Positions 6,122-12,605 of a stretch of 12,605 bases of DNA are shown here, in pieces. Where the stretch lies: contig CANJJY010000086.1 in assembly GCA_947474445.1 (NCBI GenBank), forward strand, positions 1 through 12,605, read 5' to 3'. This stretch comes from Oligoflexaceae bacterium. GTDB taxonomy: Bacteria > Bdellovibrionota_B > Oligoflexia > Oligoflexales > Oligoflexaceae. The notes under the pieces were generated by a model. That model searched no databases, was not told the DNA's origin, and saw only the letters and a list, made by a program, of their open reading frames with translations. A program made the translations under genes and the position numbers. Numbering within the stretch: position 1 is the first letter of the stretch; each line of letters starts with the position of its first letter.

Positions 6122-6553
6122 TTAGAGAGAAATACAAGACTGACCGTTTTCATAGCCCCAGCTGCGGCCTTCAGAATCCTTCACAGCATTCTGCACTTTT
6201 TGACGACAGACGTTGGCCGAAACAGCTTTGTCATTTTTACCGAAGTTGTCATCGGTCCAGGTGTTTACATCATAGAGTTCTTCGCCGGTCTTGAAATCCA
6301 CCGCGTTCGTGGCGATCTGCGTTCCACCCTGGACGCCTTGAGCCGAAGCATATTGAGCACCAATACCGTCCTTTATGCTGCAAGCAGAGTAATTCGAGCC
6401 GTCGCTCGAATAGCCGCTCGAACCTTCGCCCGTGCATTGTGAGCTCACAGCCTTTGCATCTGATTTATCATCTTTGCTACCGCAGGCGTTCATGCTCATC
6501 ATCAGGGAAACGGCTACACTTACCTTAAGGACGCTGATTAAAACTGTTTTCAT
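6122..6553 (-). CDS. Small secreted lipoprotein of unknown function
   Basis: A 143-residue protein with a lipoprotein signal peptide: a hydrophobic stretch to about residue 22, then lipobox MNAC with Cys24 as the lipid-bearing residue. Ser/Gly/Asp-rich linkers follow. Residues +2 Gly and +3 Ser do not match the E. coli inner-membrane retention signal, so the outer membrane is likely. Besides Cys24 there are four cysteines (40, 58, 116, 140), which could form two disulfides. No enzymatic motif is recognised. The ribosome site resembles AAGGAAAAG. Transcription probably ends in the bidirectional hairpin at 6033-6069. Confidence 0.7.
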   Translation of the reverse strand: MKTVLISVLKVSVAVSLMMSMNACGSKDDKSDAKAVSSQCTGEGSSGYSSDGSNYSACSIKDGIGAQYASAQGVQGGTQIATNAVDFKTGEELYDVNTWTDDNFGKNDKAVSANVCRQKVQNAVKDSEGRSWGYENGQSCISL

Positions 6554-6847
6554 ACTTCTTTTCCTTCATCTCTACGGTTTTTGAATCACTTTCAACTTCC
6601 ATGTCTGAGTATCTTCACGTTCGGTGCCATTCATTCGTGGGGTATGGATGACAGCGATTTTGATCTTACGGCGCGGCAGTTTACCCACCTTCTTCTTTCA
6701 AGGAGGCAGAAACGCAAGACCTGCATAAGATCCCGACAAGATAGCTCATGAAGGGCTTCATGATGAGGTGTAAGGAAGCAAAATATTACGTCAATCAACT
6801 TGGTGTGTGAATTTATGACGAGGGTGTAAGTATCTGTAGCGATGATT
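6554..6847. other. Intergenic stretch with one inverted repeat
   Basis: No convincing gene is seen between the lipoprotein and the leader of the proline-rich gene. A 101-codon minus-strand frame (6631-6936) lacks any recognisable family feature. A perfect 8-bp inverted repeat, TCATGAAG (6746-6753) and CTTCATGA (6756-6763), separated by GG, could be an operator for either flanking gene. No clear -35/-10 pair was found. Confidence 0.3.
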
Positions 6848-6931
6848 CTTTCTAGTGGTAAGAAAGGTCTGCTAGGCGGTAAGAATGAAGGGCGTCTCCA
6901 GTGGAGGATGCCCGCGGTGATGGCCACCGCG
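6848..6931 (+). other. Possible structured 5' leader: three tandem hairpins
   Basis: Three hairpins follow one another upstream of the proline-rich gene. CTTTCT/AGAAAG is at 6848-6853 and 6861-6866. A 10-bp stem is at 6890-6899 and 6903-6913, with one bulge and one wobble. A perfect CGCGGTG/CACCGCG stem is at 6913-6919 and 6925-6931. The ribosome site begins about 10 bases after the last one. A partial repeat, CTAG then GGTAAGAA (6852-6864 and 6872-6885), lies within it. No known riboswitch class is recognised. Confidence 0.35.
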
Positions 6932-6956
6932 CTCAACCCGATGAGGAGGACTCGCG

Positions 6957-7184
6957 ATGACTCGCATCTTTCAGGCTTCCCTGGCCTCTCTCTCTCATGG
7001 CTCAGCTCAAGATCCTCATCCCCCTTCTTATATTCCCATACCGGAGCCGCAGCCCCTGCATGTTCCGCCGACTACGCCCGAGGAACCGATCCCTCCTCTC
7101 TATCCTGGTCCCGAGCATCCGCATCCGCGGCCCATTCCTGAACCTGATCCAGAGCCGTCCCCCTATCCCTTGATAGAAATGTAG
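6957..7184 (+). CDS. Small proline-rich protein of unknown function
   Basis: A 75-residue protein with 24 prolines, mostly in Pro-Glu, Pro-His and Pro-Pro steps from residue 19 onward (for example IPIPEPQP and PIPEPDPEPSPYP). It is acidic and probably disordered, with no membrane segment or signal peptide. A strong GAGGAGG ribosome site near 6943-6949 supports the ATG. Short acidic proline-rich proteins like this occur in several proteobacteria with no assigned role. Proline runs may require elongation factor P. The frame could be chance in GC-rich DNA, but the ribosome site and the regular Pro-X pattern argue for a real gene. Confidence 0.55.
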   Translation: MTRIFQASLASLSHGSAQDPHPPSYIPIPEPQPLHVPPTTPEEPIPPLYPGPEHPHPRPIPEPDPEPSPYPLIEM

Positions 7185-7195
7185 GGGGCGCGTGC

Positions 7196-7250
7196 CGGCC
7201 ATGGACGGCCGCAAAGAAAGGGGGCGAAAGCTCCGGGCCGGCCGGCCCGG
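7196..7250. repeat. GC-rich palindromes between convergent genes
   Basis: A perfect 18-bp palindrome, CCGGGCCGGCCGGCCCGG, lies at 7233-7250. A smaller hairpin, CGGCC/GGCCG, lies at 7196-7200 and 7207-7211. Both fall between the convergent proline-rich and cyclophilin genes, so a role at transcript ends is plausible, but neither is followed by a T-run. Confidence 0.4.
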
Positions 7251-7261
7251 GCTCAGGCGAC

Positions 7262-7918
7262 TTATTTCTTCTTTTCGCTGTCTTTGACTTTAGCTTTTTC
7301 CTTGGGCTCGCTCGCTTTTACTTCCCCGGCTTTGACGATGGTGATGTCGACCTTGGTCTTGCCGCTTTCGCTGCCCTGAGCCTCAACCTTTTTGATGACA
7401 TCGAGACCTTCGATCACTTTGCCGAAGACCACGTGTTTGCCGTCGAGCCAGCTCGTCTTCACCGTGGTGATGAAAAACTGTGAACCGTTGGTGTTTGGTC
7501 CTGCATTCGCCATGCTGAGTGTGCCCGGTCCTTCATGCTTCAGCTTGAAGTTTTCATCCGGAAACTTCTCGCCGTAGATGGATTCTCCACCCGTGCCGTC
7601 ACCGTTGGTGAAATCCCCGCCCTGCAGCATAAAATTAGGGATGACGCGATGGAACTTGGAGCCTTCATAGCGCAGCGCCACGCCGTTCTTGTTTTTACCC
7701 TTATCGCCGCGACAGAGAGCCATAAAGTTTTCCGCCGTCTTGGGAACGACCTCGCCAAATACGCCGATGACGACTTTCTGCGGCGGCTCTTTCCCGATTT
7801 GAATGTCAAAGAAACATTTGCCGGTAACCTTGGCCTTATCGAGAGACAGGTCTTCAGCCTGAGCGGTCGCGCCTGCTATGAGAAGACTCCAAGCCAGAAC
7901 ATTCGTTTTAAGGGCCAT
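7262..7918 (-). CDS. Exported cyclophilin-type peptidyl-prolyl isomerase
   Basis: A 218-residue protein with a signal peptide (cleavage likely after AQA, near residue 21), one cyclophilin domain (about 33-197) and a lysine-rich tail (KEKAKVKDSEKKK). All main active-site residues of human CypA are present: Arg91, Phe96, Met97 and Gln99 in FHRVIPNFMLQGG, Phe149 in GSQFF, and Trp157 and His161 in SWLDGKHVVFG. The core is closer to eukaryotic cyclophilins than to E. coli PpiA/PpiB. It also has the extra loop (GDKGKNKNGVALRYEGS) of the plant-like divergent-loop group. It should catalyse proline isomerisation during folding in the periplasm. An AGGAG ribosome site lies about 10 bases before the ATG. 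Confidence 0.92.
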   Translation of the reverse strand: MALKTNVLAWSLLIAGATAQAEDLSLDKAKVTGKCFFDIQIGKEPPQKVVIGVFGEVVPKTAENFMALCRGDKGKNKNGVALRYEGSKFHRVIPNFMLQGGDFTNGDGTGGESIYGEKFPDENFKLKHEGPGTLSMANAGPNTNGSQFFITTVKTSWLDGKHVVFGKVIEGLDVIKKVEAQGSESGKTKVDITIVKAGEVKASEPKEKAKVKDSEKKK

Positions 7919-8003
7919 CGATCATCACTCCTAGGTAAAAAATAGCTGAGGAGACAGAGCTTAACGAACCTGGGCGTAGGGTCCAGAGCTTTTTAGTGCC
8001 GGC

Positions 8004-9035
8004 TCAAAGTTTTCGTGGTGAGCCGCCGGGGAGCACGGTCTGGCCCAGGTCGGGGAACACCCGCCCCACCTTCTGCATGAGATAATCGCCGTAGGTCCCT
8101 TGAAAGGAATGAAGGTTGGCGCGATCCCAGCGCGGCTGACCGTCCTCTTGGGGAGCCCGCGACGTGTCGATCGCTTCCACCACGGCCTTGAAGTTGGGGT
8201 CAAAGAAAAAAGGATAGGACAGCCGCTGCCGGCCTGAGCTGTTGCGCACGCGGTGCAGCGTCGAGCGGTAAAGACCGCCCGTCATGCGATCGAGCATGTC
8301 GCCTATGTTGCACACAAAGCTCTCAGGAATCACGGGTGCCTCAATCCAGCGATCCTGGGTCTTGATCTGCAGACCGCCGATCCCATCTTGCTTGAGGATA
8401 GTGAGCAGCCCATAGTCGGTATGCTCGCCCACGCCCCAGCCCTCCGCTCCGTCAGGGCCTGGTGCAGAGGGCGGATAGTTGAAGATACGAAAGAGAATGA
8501 GCGGGTCTTGCGTATAGCGTTGGTAAAAGTAGCTGGGAGGCAGGCCGAGACTGAGCGCGACCCCTTCCATCACCCGGTGGGCGATCGCGGTGAGTGCGCT
8601 GAGGTAGGCCGTCACCGCCGGCCTGAGTTCGGGAACCGCCGCTGGAAAGAGATTCGAGCCATGCAGGGGGAGACCCGCCTGAACGCTCGGGTGCTCGCTC
8701 CCGAGCTCGGTGCCGAGGTAGAGCCCCTCCTTGAGATCGGGCTGACCCGAGGTGAGCTCACCGCCGACCGGAAAATAGCCGCGCCAGGCCCGGCCGCCAT
8801 GTTGCATGGCGATGCTCATTTTCTCGGTCAGGGGCAAAGCAAAAAACTTCCGTGAGGCCAGGTCGAGTCGTTCAAAGAGCTGGGGATCGAGGCCATGGCC
8901 CACAATGTAAAAAAAGCCGTGCTGACGGCAGGCCTCCCCGATCTGTCGCGCCACGGCCCGTGCTCCGGGATCAGGATCGCGGCCTCCGGGCAGGGGCGAA
9001 AGGTCGATCAGTGGAATTTCAGGCGCTCGGGACAT
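8004..9035 (-). CDS. 2-oxoglutarate/Fe(II) oxygenase, isopenicillin N synthase family
   Basis: A 343-residue soluble oxygenase. The N-terminal DIOX_N block (IPLIDLSPL to FFYIVGHGL, 7-49) is followed by the catalytic jelly roll. Iron ligands His205 and Asp207 (GEHTDYGLL) and His261 (STLHRV) are present, with Arg271 and Ser273 of the RxS 2-oxoglutarate-binding motif. The length is normal for the family, whose bacterial members hydroxylate or desaturate varied small molecules; the substrate cannot be told from sequence. The ribosome site GGAGG lies about 10 bases before the ATG. No biosynthetic genes flank it, so it looks like a monocistronic unit. Confidence 0.9.
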   Translation of the reverse strand: MSRAPEIPLIDLSPLPGGRDPDPGARAVARQIGEACRQHGFFYIVGHGLDPQLFERLDLASRKFFALPLTEKMSIAMQHGGRAWRGYFPVGGELTSGQPDLKEGLYLGTELGSEHPSVQAGLPLHGSNLFPAAVPELRPAVTAYLSALTAIAHRVMEGVALSLGLPPSYFYQRYTQDPLILFRIFNYPPSAPGPDGAEGWGVGEHTDYGLLTILKQDGIGGLQIKTQDRWIEAPVIPESFVCNIGDMLDRMTGGLYRSTLHRVRNSSGRQRLSYPFFFDPNFKAVVEAIDTSRAPQEDGQPRWDRANLHSFQGTYGDYLMQKVGRVFPDLGQTVLPGGSPRKL

Positions 9036-9170
9036 AGGGGGCGTCCTCCGGGAAAGAGAGTAAAAGATCGACCCATCTTATCGCGCGGATGAGGGACTGC
9101 TCTCCTAAAAAAGAGGAAGCGGAGATGCACAGGTAGGGCGGTACGCTGGCGCAGGCACGGCTCAGAGCTG

Positions 9171-9176
9171 TATAAT
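9171..9176 (+). promoter_or_regulatory. Probable -10 element of the Deg-like protease gene
   Basis: A perfect TATAAT lies about 50 bases before the protease start codon, predicting a transcript start near 9183. The -35 region at about 17-18 bases upstream (TGGCGC, 9147-9152) is poor. Confidence 0.4.
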
Positions 9177-9224
9177 GGGGAATGCCCGTGTCCTCGCAAA
9201 GGTTCTATCCGCTCGGAGATCACT

Positions 9225-10292
9225 ATGAAGCAGCTTTACATCCCCCCCTTTCTCGTCCTCATGCTGCTTTCAAGTTCGAGTCTCGCCCAGGTGGTGGATG
9301 ATTCCTCGTATCTGCTCGCCAACGAACGCAATACCATCGATATCTTTGAGAAGACCTCGGCCCGGGTCGTCAACGTGAGCAACCTGCGCTATGCGCGGGT
9401 CGGCTTTTTTTCCTTCGACGTCACCGAAGTGCCGGCAGGGACGGGATCGGGCTTTGTGTGGGACGGCGACGGCTATATCGTCACGAACTACCATGTGATT
9501 CAAGATGCCGATCGCCTGACCGTCTCCTTTAAAAACGGCAAAACCATGGCCGCTCGTGTGGTCGGCGTCGAGCAGCGAAAAGACATCGCCGTGCTGCGGG
9601 TCAAAGGCGATGCGACCAAGGGGTTTGCCAAAATGGGAATCGCCGACTCCTCAAAAATCATGGTGGGCCAGAAGGCTATCGCTATCGGCAGTCCCTTTGG
9701 GCTGGATCAAACCCTCACCGAAGGGGTGGTGTCCGCGCTCGGCCGGGCGATTCCCGGCGTCGTCGGTGTGACGATCAAGGATATGATACAGACAGACGCT
9801 TCGATCAATCCGGGGAATTCAGGGGGGCCGCTGATCGACAGTCGCGGCTATCTGCTCGGCATGAATACCTCGATCATCTCCGAGAGCGGGAGCTCGGCCG
9901 GCATCGGTTTTGCCGTTCCGGCGACGACGATCAATCGCATCGTCACCCAGATCATCAAAACCGGGCGCGTGATTCAGCCCGGCCTTGGCATCGAGCCCTT
10001 TGATAGCAGCATCACGCGTCAGCTCAATGTCGATGGGGTGATTATCAGGACGGTCAATGAAGGGGGCGGCGCCGCCCGGGCGGGACTGCGGGGGACGCAT
10101 CGGACGCGGAATGGCGATATTGTGCTCGGCGACATCATCATCGCGATCGATGAGAAGCGGGTGCGGACCTATGATGATATGTATAATCTGCTGGAAGCCT
10201 ATCAGGTGAGCGATACAGTTAAGGTTACCTATCTGCGCGAAGGCAAGAAAAAAACCACACCCATCCAGCTCACCGACATCTCCGCCCGCTGA
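9225..10292 (+). CDS. HtrA/Deg-family serine protease with one PDZ domain (Deg1-like)
   Basis: A 355-residue exported protease. The signal peptide ends at about residue 22 (SSSLAQ). The trypsin-like domain (about 35-245) has the full triad His90 (TNYHVI), Asp120 (RKDIAVL) and Ser199 (NPGNSGGPL). One PDZ domain covers about 252-350. Within it the run GLRGT, then LGDIIIAIDEKRV, is like the Deg1-type proteases of cyanobacteria and chloroplasts rather than E. coli DegP, which has two PDZ domains. It should degrade misfolded periplasmic proteins, free or loosely membrane-bound. A GGAGAT ribosome site (9215-9220) and a TATAAT at 9171 support the start. It is divergent from the oxygenase gene. Confidence 0.92.
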   Translation: MKQLYIPPFLVLMLLSSSSLAQVVDDSSYLLANERNTIDIFEKTSARVVNVSNLRYARVGFFSFDVTEVPAGTGSGFVWDGDGYIVTNYHVIQDADRLTVSFKNGKTMAARVVGVEQRKDIAVLRVKGDATKGFAKMGIADSSKIMVGQKAIAIGSPFGLDQTLTEGVVSALGRAIPGVVGVTIKDMIQTDASINPGNSGGPLIDSRGYLLGMNTSIISESGSSAGIGFAVPATTINRIVTQIIKTGRVIQPGLGIEPFDSSITRQLNVDGVIIRTVNEGGGAARAGLRGTHRTRNGDIVLGDIIIAIDEKRVRTYDDMYNLLEAYQVSDTVKVTYLREGKKKTTPIQLTDISAR

Positions 10293-10346
10293 GAGAGCGC
10301 CCGACGCGGCGCCGCATCATAAATTAAGATCGAGGTTCATAGGACG

Positions 10347-10871
10347 CTATGGTCCGGTGTATTTGAGGTCTTCTTCGAATTCCCACTCATCGCCATTGAA
10401 CTCCGCTAAAAGCTCAGCAAGAGCCACGCGCAGCAAGGGGCGCCGGGGCGTGCGGATGAGCAGCATCTGACTTTCTTCGGGTGTGCGGTTACCTTTTCGT
10501 GAATTGCAGAACACGCAGCAGCAGACCGTGTTGTCCCAGTTGTCCTGTCCACCCTTGGATTTGGGCACGATGTGATCGATCGTCGCGGTTTTGTCCGACA
10601 ACTTTTTGTTGCAGTACTGACAATGGAACTTGTCCCGCTTGAAAACATTGTGCCGTGAATAGGTCACGGCACCAGCAGCGAGAGCGAAGGATTTGATGTA
10701 GCGTTTGAGTTTAATGATCTGTGGCAGGGAGTAGGAGGTACGGGCCGAACGGACGAGGCGATCGTAAGCCTTGACCAGTTCAGCCTTTTCCGTCAGGAGC
10801 AGAATCATCGCTTTTTGCCAGCTTACGACCCGCACCGGCTCGTAACCTGCGTTGAGCACGAGAGTTTTCAC
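10347..10871 (-). CDS. HNH endonuclease family protein
   Basis: The protein has a zinc-type HNH core: CQYCNKKL, then ATIDHIVPKSKGGQDNWDN, then CCCVFCNSRKGNRTPEE. This gives two Cys-X2-Cys pairs and the catalytic Asp-His. The N-terminal block KTLVLNAGYEPVRVVSWQKA is typical of a widespread chromosomal HNH family of unknown role. I prefer the GTG at 10871 because AGAGAGG lies 5 bases before it (10877-10883) and family members start at this point, giving 174 residues. An ATG 13 codons upstream (10910) would give 187 but has no good ribosome site. It is a single gene convergent with the protease, with no methyltransferase or toxin partner. Confidence 0.85.
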   Translation of the reverse strand: MKTLVLNAGYEPVRVVSWQKAMILLLTEKAELVKAYDRLVRSARTSYSLPQIIKLKRYIKSFALAAGAVTYSRHNVFKRDKFHCQYCNKKLSDKTATIDHIVPKSKGGQDNWDNTVCCCVFCNSRKGNRTPEESQMLLIRTPRRPLLRVALAELLAEFNGDEWEFEEDLKYTGP

Positions 10872-10954
10872 GTCCACCTCTCTGATGCGCCCATGGGTGG
10901 AGTCCCGCATGCCAGGGCATGCTCTGAGGTCGACCCAGCGCTTCTCTATCCTTA

Positions 10955-10984
10955 TCGGGTTTTTGCTCTAAGGCCTAAACCCGA
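10955..10984. repeat. Inverted repeat upstream of the HNH gene
   Basis: TCGGGTTT (10955-10962) and AAACCCGA (10977-10984) are a perfect 8-bp inverted repeat with a 14-base spacer, about 85-115 bases upstream of the preferred HNH start. It could be an operator or a leader hairpin. No T-run follows on either strand. Confidence 0.3.
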
Positions 10985-11089
10985 AAAGGAGATTTCAAGG
11001 CAATTGGGGGTCTTTGTACCGTAAGCTCTTATCTTATTTCTTTCTATTGGATTTGGCTATCATTTCAAAATCTTACGATAAGTCATAAT

Positions 11090-11253
11090 GACTAGCACTT
11101 TCGGCTTTACCTCGCCTCGCAGCTGAGCTACAGTCACGGCGTTTCCTCTCAGTCGGAGCTGCTGCAACAGTGCAGCTCATCAGAAACTACGGTTTCGTCG
11201 TCAACCTGAGAGGAGGCACTTAGAGGGGGAGCCTACACAGCTCCCTTTTTTTT
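11090..11253 (+). ncRNA. Candidate structured small RNA with its own terminator
   Basis: A branched fold is visible. A 12-bp outer stem (11141-11152 with 11206-11217, two wobbles) encloses two hairpins. The first is GAGCTG/CAGCTC (11156-11161 and 11173-11178), with an inner CTG-CAA-CAG. The second is GAAAC-TACG-GTTTC (11183-11196), capped by a very stable cUACGg tetraloop. A canonical terminator follows. The plus strand has no gene downstream of it to regulate, so a free RNA is more likely than a riboswitch. The 5' end is uncertain; a CATAAT at 11084-11089 could be a -10, but no good -35 was seen. No known RNA family is recognised. Confidence 0.45.
11227..11253 (+). terminator. Strong intrinsic terminator
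   Basis: GGGAGC (11227-11232) and GCTCCC (11240-11245) form a perfect 6-bp stem with a 7-base loop, directly followed by eight T residues. The orientation is plus. The nearest plus-strand gene is the protease, which ends almost 1 kb upstream with an opposing gene between, so this terminator must serve a transcript that starts in the gap. Confidence 0.82.
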
Positions 11254-11331
11254 ATCCTCACGCCGCGCAAGCAGGCGGCGATTGCGCGCCGCCCTCAAGC
11301 ACCAGGATTATCTGCGATCTCGAACCGAGTC

Positions 11332-12605
11332 TCAAGCTTTTTGCTGGGCAGGAATCGGCTCAAACGAGTCATTACCGAGGACATGCTGCTGGAAGTAGTC
11401 ATCGTCCTCATCGATCTGCGATTTGAGCGCGACCATCACCGGATAGAACTGCGTGATAAATCGTTCAGCAGCTGGCCGGAACGACTCGTCCTTCTCCACA
11501 TCCCGCAGCAATGCCCGCGACATCGCGACGATCGACTTCATCTCGGCCACGCGGTTGGCGTGCAGCAAAGCCGGCGACAGATTTTCAAACTTCACCAACT
11601 CAGGACCGATCAGCTTCAAGAGCTTGAGCAAATCAGCCGGCTGCGTCGTCGAAATGTTGGCCTTGACCTTGGTCTTCAGCAGTTTGACGAAGATGGATAC
11701 GATCGCCAGGTTAAAGGTCTGCCGCATCTTGAAGTAGCGACGTTGTAACCAATCCTTTTCACCCAGCGCCATGACGCGGGAGCCTAAGGTGATCTCGACG
11801 AAGTCGCGCGGATGGGAAATGATGTCTTTCACCGTATCCTTGATACACATCAAGGCCTGGATCTCCGAAGTCCCCTCGTAGATGCTGATGATCAGACTCT
11901 CGCGGAGCCACCACTCGGCCTTGTACTCTGTCGTAAACCCATAACCACCGTGAATCTGTACCGCATTGCGAGCAAATACGTAGGCTCGTTCGCCGCCCCA
12001 CCACTTGACCAGCGGCGTCCACTCGCGGAGGCGGCGCTTGTAGTAGCGCATGTGACTCTCGATCGCATCGAGCCGCTCTTTCGGCCACTCTTTTTCAGCC
12101 AGCCGCCGCTCGCCGAGGGTGATCATCGATGCGTAGTGACTGGCGCGATAGATCAGACTGCGGAAGGCTCGGAGTTCGACTTCCATATCGTAGAGACGTT
12201 CGGCAATCATCTCGTGCTTGGCAATGGGCTTGCCCCAGGATTCACGCTGATTAGCGTAATTTTTGGCGAGACGGTAGCTCGCCTCCATCACGCCCGCCGC
12301 CTGAAAAGCGACGCCGAGACGCGCTTCGTTCATCAGGTGAGACATGTAATGAAAACCATGACCGTCTTTACCGATAAGATAGGCGACCGATTGGTCGAAC
12401 TTCAAGGCGCAGGTCGCTGAACCGTGCAGACCTGGCTTTTCTTCGATCTTGGTGATCTCAAAGTTATGTTTGCCTTTGAGCACACGGGGGACGAGGTAGA
12501 GGTTGAGCGAGCGGAGACCGTTCGCCCCTTTCTTATTGTGGGCCAGCACCAGCGAGATCTGGCCGCAGCCGTTGCTGATGAACTGCTTATTGCCCGACAG
12601 GCGCC
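11332..12605 (-). CDS. Acyl-CoA dehydrogenase with extended C-terminus (partial, N-terminus outside the window)
   Basis: The frame is open to the right edge, so the N-terminal domain is missing. The visible part begins in the middle beta-domain (LSGNKQFISNG), continues through EKPGLHGSATCALKFD, and reaches the C-terminal helical domain with QIHGGYGFTTEY and IYEGTSEIQ; the Glu in YEGT is the usual catalytic base. About 170 further residues follow, as in the large AidB/DmdC-like acyl-CoA dehydrogenases of around 600 residues. The enzyme should oxidise an acyl-CoA at the alpha-beta bond using FAD; chain length and substrate cannot be told. No terminator with a T-run follows; a GC-rich hairpin, GCGCAA/TTGCGC (11265-11270 and 11282-11287), lies after the stop. 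Confidence 0.9.
   Translation of the reverse strand, partial: RLSGNKQFISNGCGQISLVLAHNKKGANGLRSLNLYLVPRVLKGKHNFEITKIEEKPGLHGSATCALKFDQSVAYLIGKDGHGFHYMSHLMNEARLGVAFQAAGVMEASYRLAKNYANQRESWGKPIAKHEMIAERLYDMEVELRAFRSLIYRASHYASMITLGERRLAEKEWPKERLDAIESHMRYYKRRLREWTPLVKWWGGERAYVFARNAVQIHGGYGFTTEYKAEWWLRESLIISIYEGTSEIQALMCIKDTVKDIISHPRDFVEITLGSRVMALGEKDWLQRRYFKMRQTFNLAIVSIFVKLLKTKVKANISTTQPADLLKLLKLIGPELVKFENLSPALLHANRVAEMKSIVAMSRALLRDVEKDESFRPAAERFITQFYPVMVALKSQIDEDDDYFQQHVLGNDSFEPIPAQQKA

Noticed and set aside
6631..6936. A 101-codon minus-strand frame in the gap upstream of the lipoprotein
   Set aside because: No family feature or signal peptide was seen, and it overlaps the plus-strand hairpin leader. 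Its sequence looks random.
8253..8855. A 200-codon open frame on the plus strand
   Set aside because: It is antisense to the 2-oxoglutarate oxygenase, whose catalytic motifs fix the minus strand as coding.
10293..10346. GCGGCGCCGC palindrome between the convergent protease and HNH genes as a terminator
   Set aside because: It is a 10-bp palindrome with no loop and no T-run on either strand.
11088..11126. A 12-codon frame (ATG to TGA) at the start of the candidate small RNA, possibly a leader peptide
   Set aside because: It has no ribosome site, no run of one amino acid to suggest attenuation, and no gene downstream to control.
11812..12420. A 202-codon open frame on the plus strand
   Set aside because: It is antisense to well-conserved acyl-CoA dehydrogenase sequence and shows no domain of its own.

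Overview
The window reads as a gene-dense chromosomal segment of a free-living Gram-negative bacterium. It encodes a lipoprotein with a clean lipobox, an exported HtrA-type protease, an exported cyclophilin and sigma-54 machinery. The gene styles would fit Oligoflexia/Bdellovibrionota or a deltaproteobacterium-like lineage, but that placement is inference and no rRNA or marker gene confirms it. No tRNA, rRNA, CRISPR array, insertion sequence or phage gene was seen.

Region 1 (1-4279) is a sulfur-handling cluster. It holds two divergent gene pairs: a DUF2892 membrane protein (minus) against an OsmC-like protein (plus), and a single-domain rhodanese (minus) against an operon (plus) of persulfide-dioxygenase-like metallohydrolase, sigma-54 activator and TauE/SafE exporter. 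All four transcription units have a -24/-12 sigma-54-type promoter at a sensible distance from the start codon. The intergenic region of the second pair also holds an 8+8 bp inverted repeat suited to activator binding and a perfect IHF consensus. The simplest reading is a self-contained sigma-54 regulon for sulfane-sulfur detoxification. Rhodanese, OsmC and DUF2892 would handle persulfide, the dioxygenase would oxidise it to sulfite, and TauE would export the sulfite or another sulfur anion. The local activator would drive all of them. It has no N-terminal sensor domain, unlike the known persulfide sensor FisR. No sulfide:quinone oxidoreductase is in view.

Region 2 (4400-6069) encodes two ABC-2 type permeases (COG4587/COG3694 style pair) and ends in a strong hairpin terminator. 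Their usual ATPase partner is not adjacent within the window.

Region 3 (6122-10346) is a row of mostly unrelated genes: a small cysteine-containing lipoprotein (minus), a 75-residue proline-rich protein preceded by a run of hairpins (plus), an exported eukaryote-like cyclophilin (minus), an isopenicillin-N-synthase-type 2-oxoglutarate/Fe(II) oxygenase (minus) and a Deg1-like serine protease with one PDZ domain (plus).

Region 4 (10347-12605) has an HNH endonuclease (minus), probably starting at an internal GTG. A 400-base gap follows that appears to contain a structured plus-strand RNA ending in a canonical terminator. The window ends within an acyl-CoA dehydrogenase (minus) that runs off the right edge.
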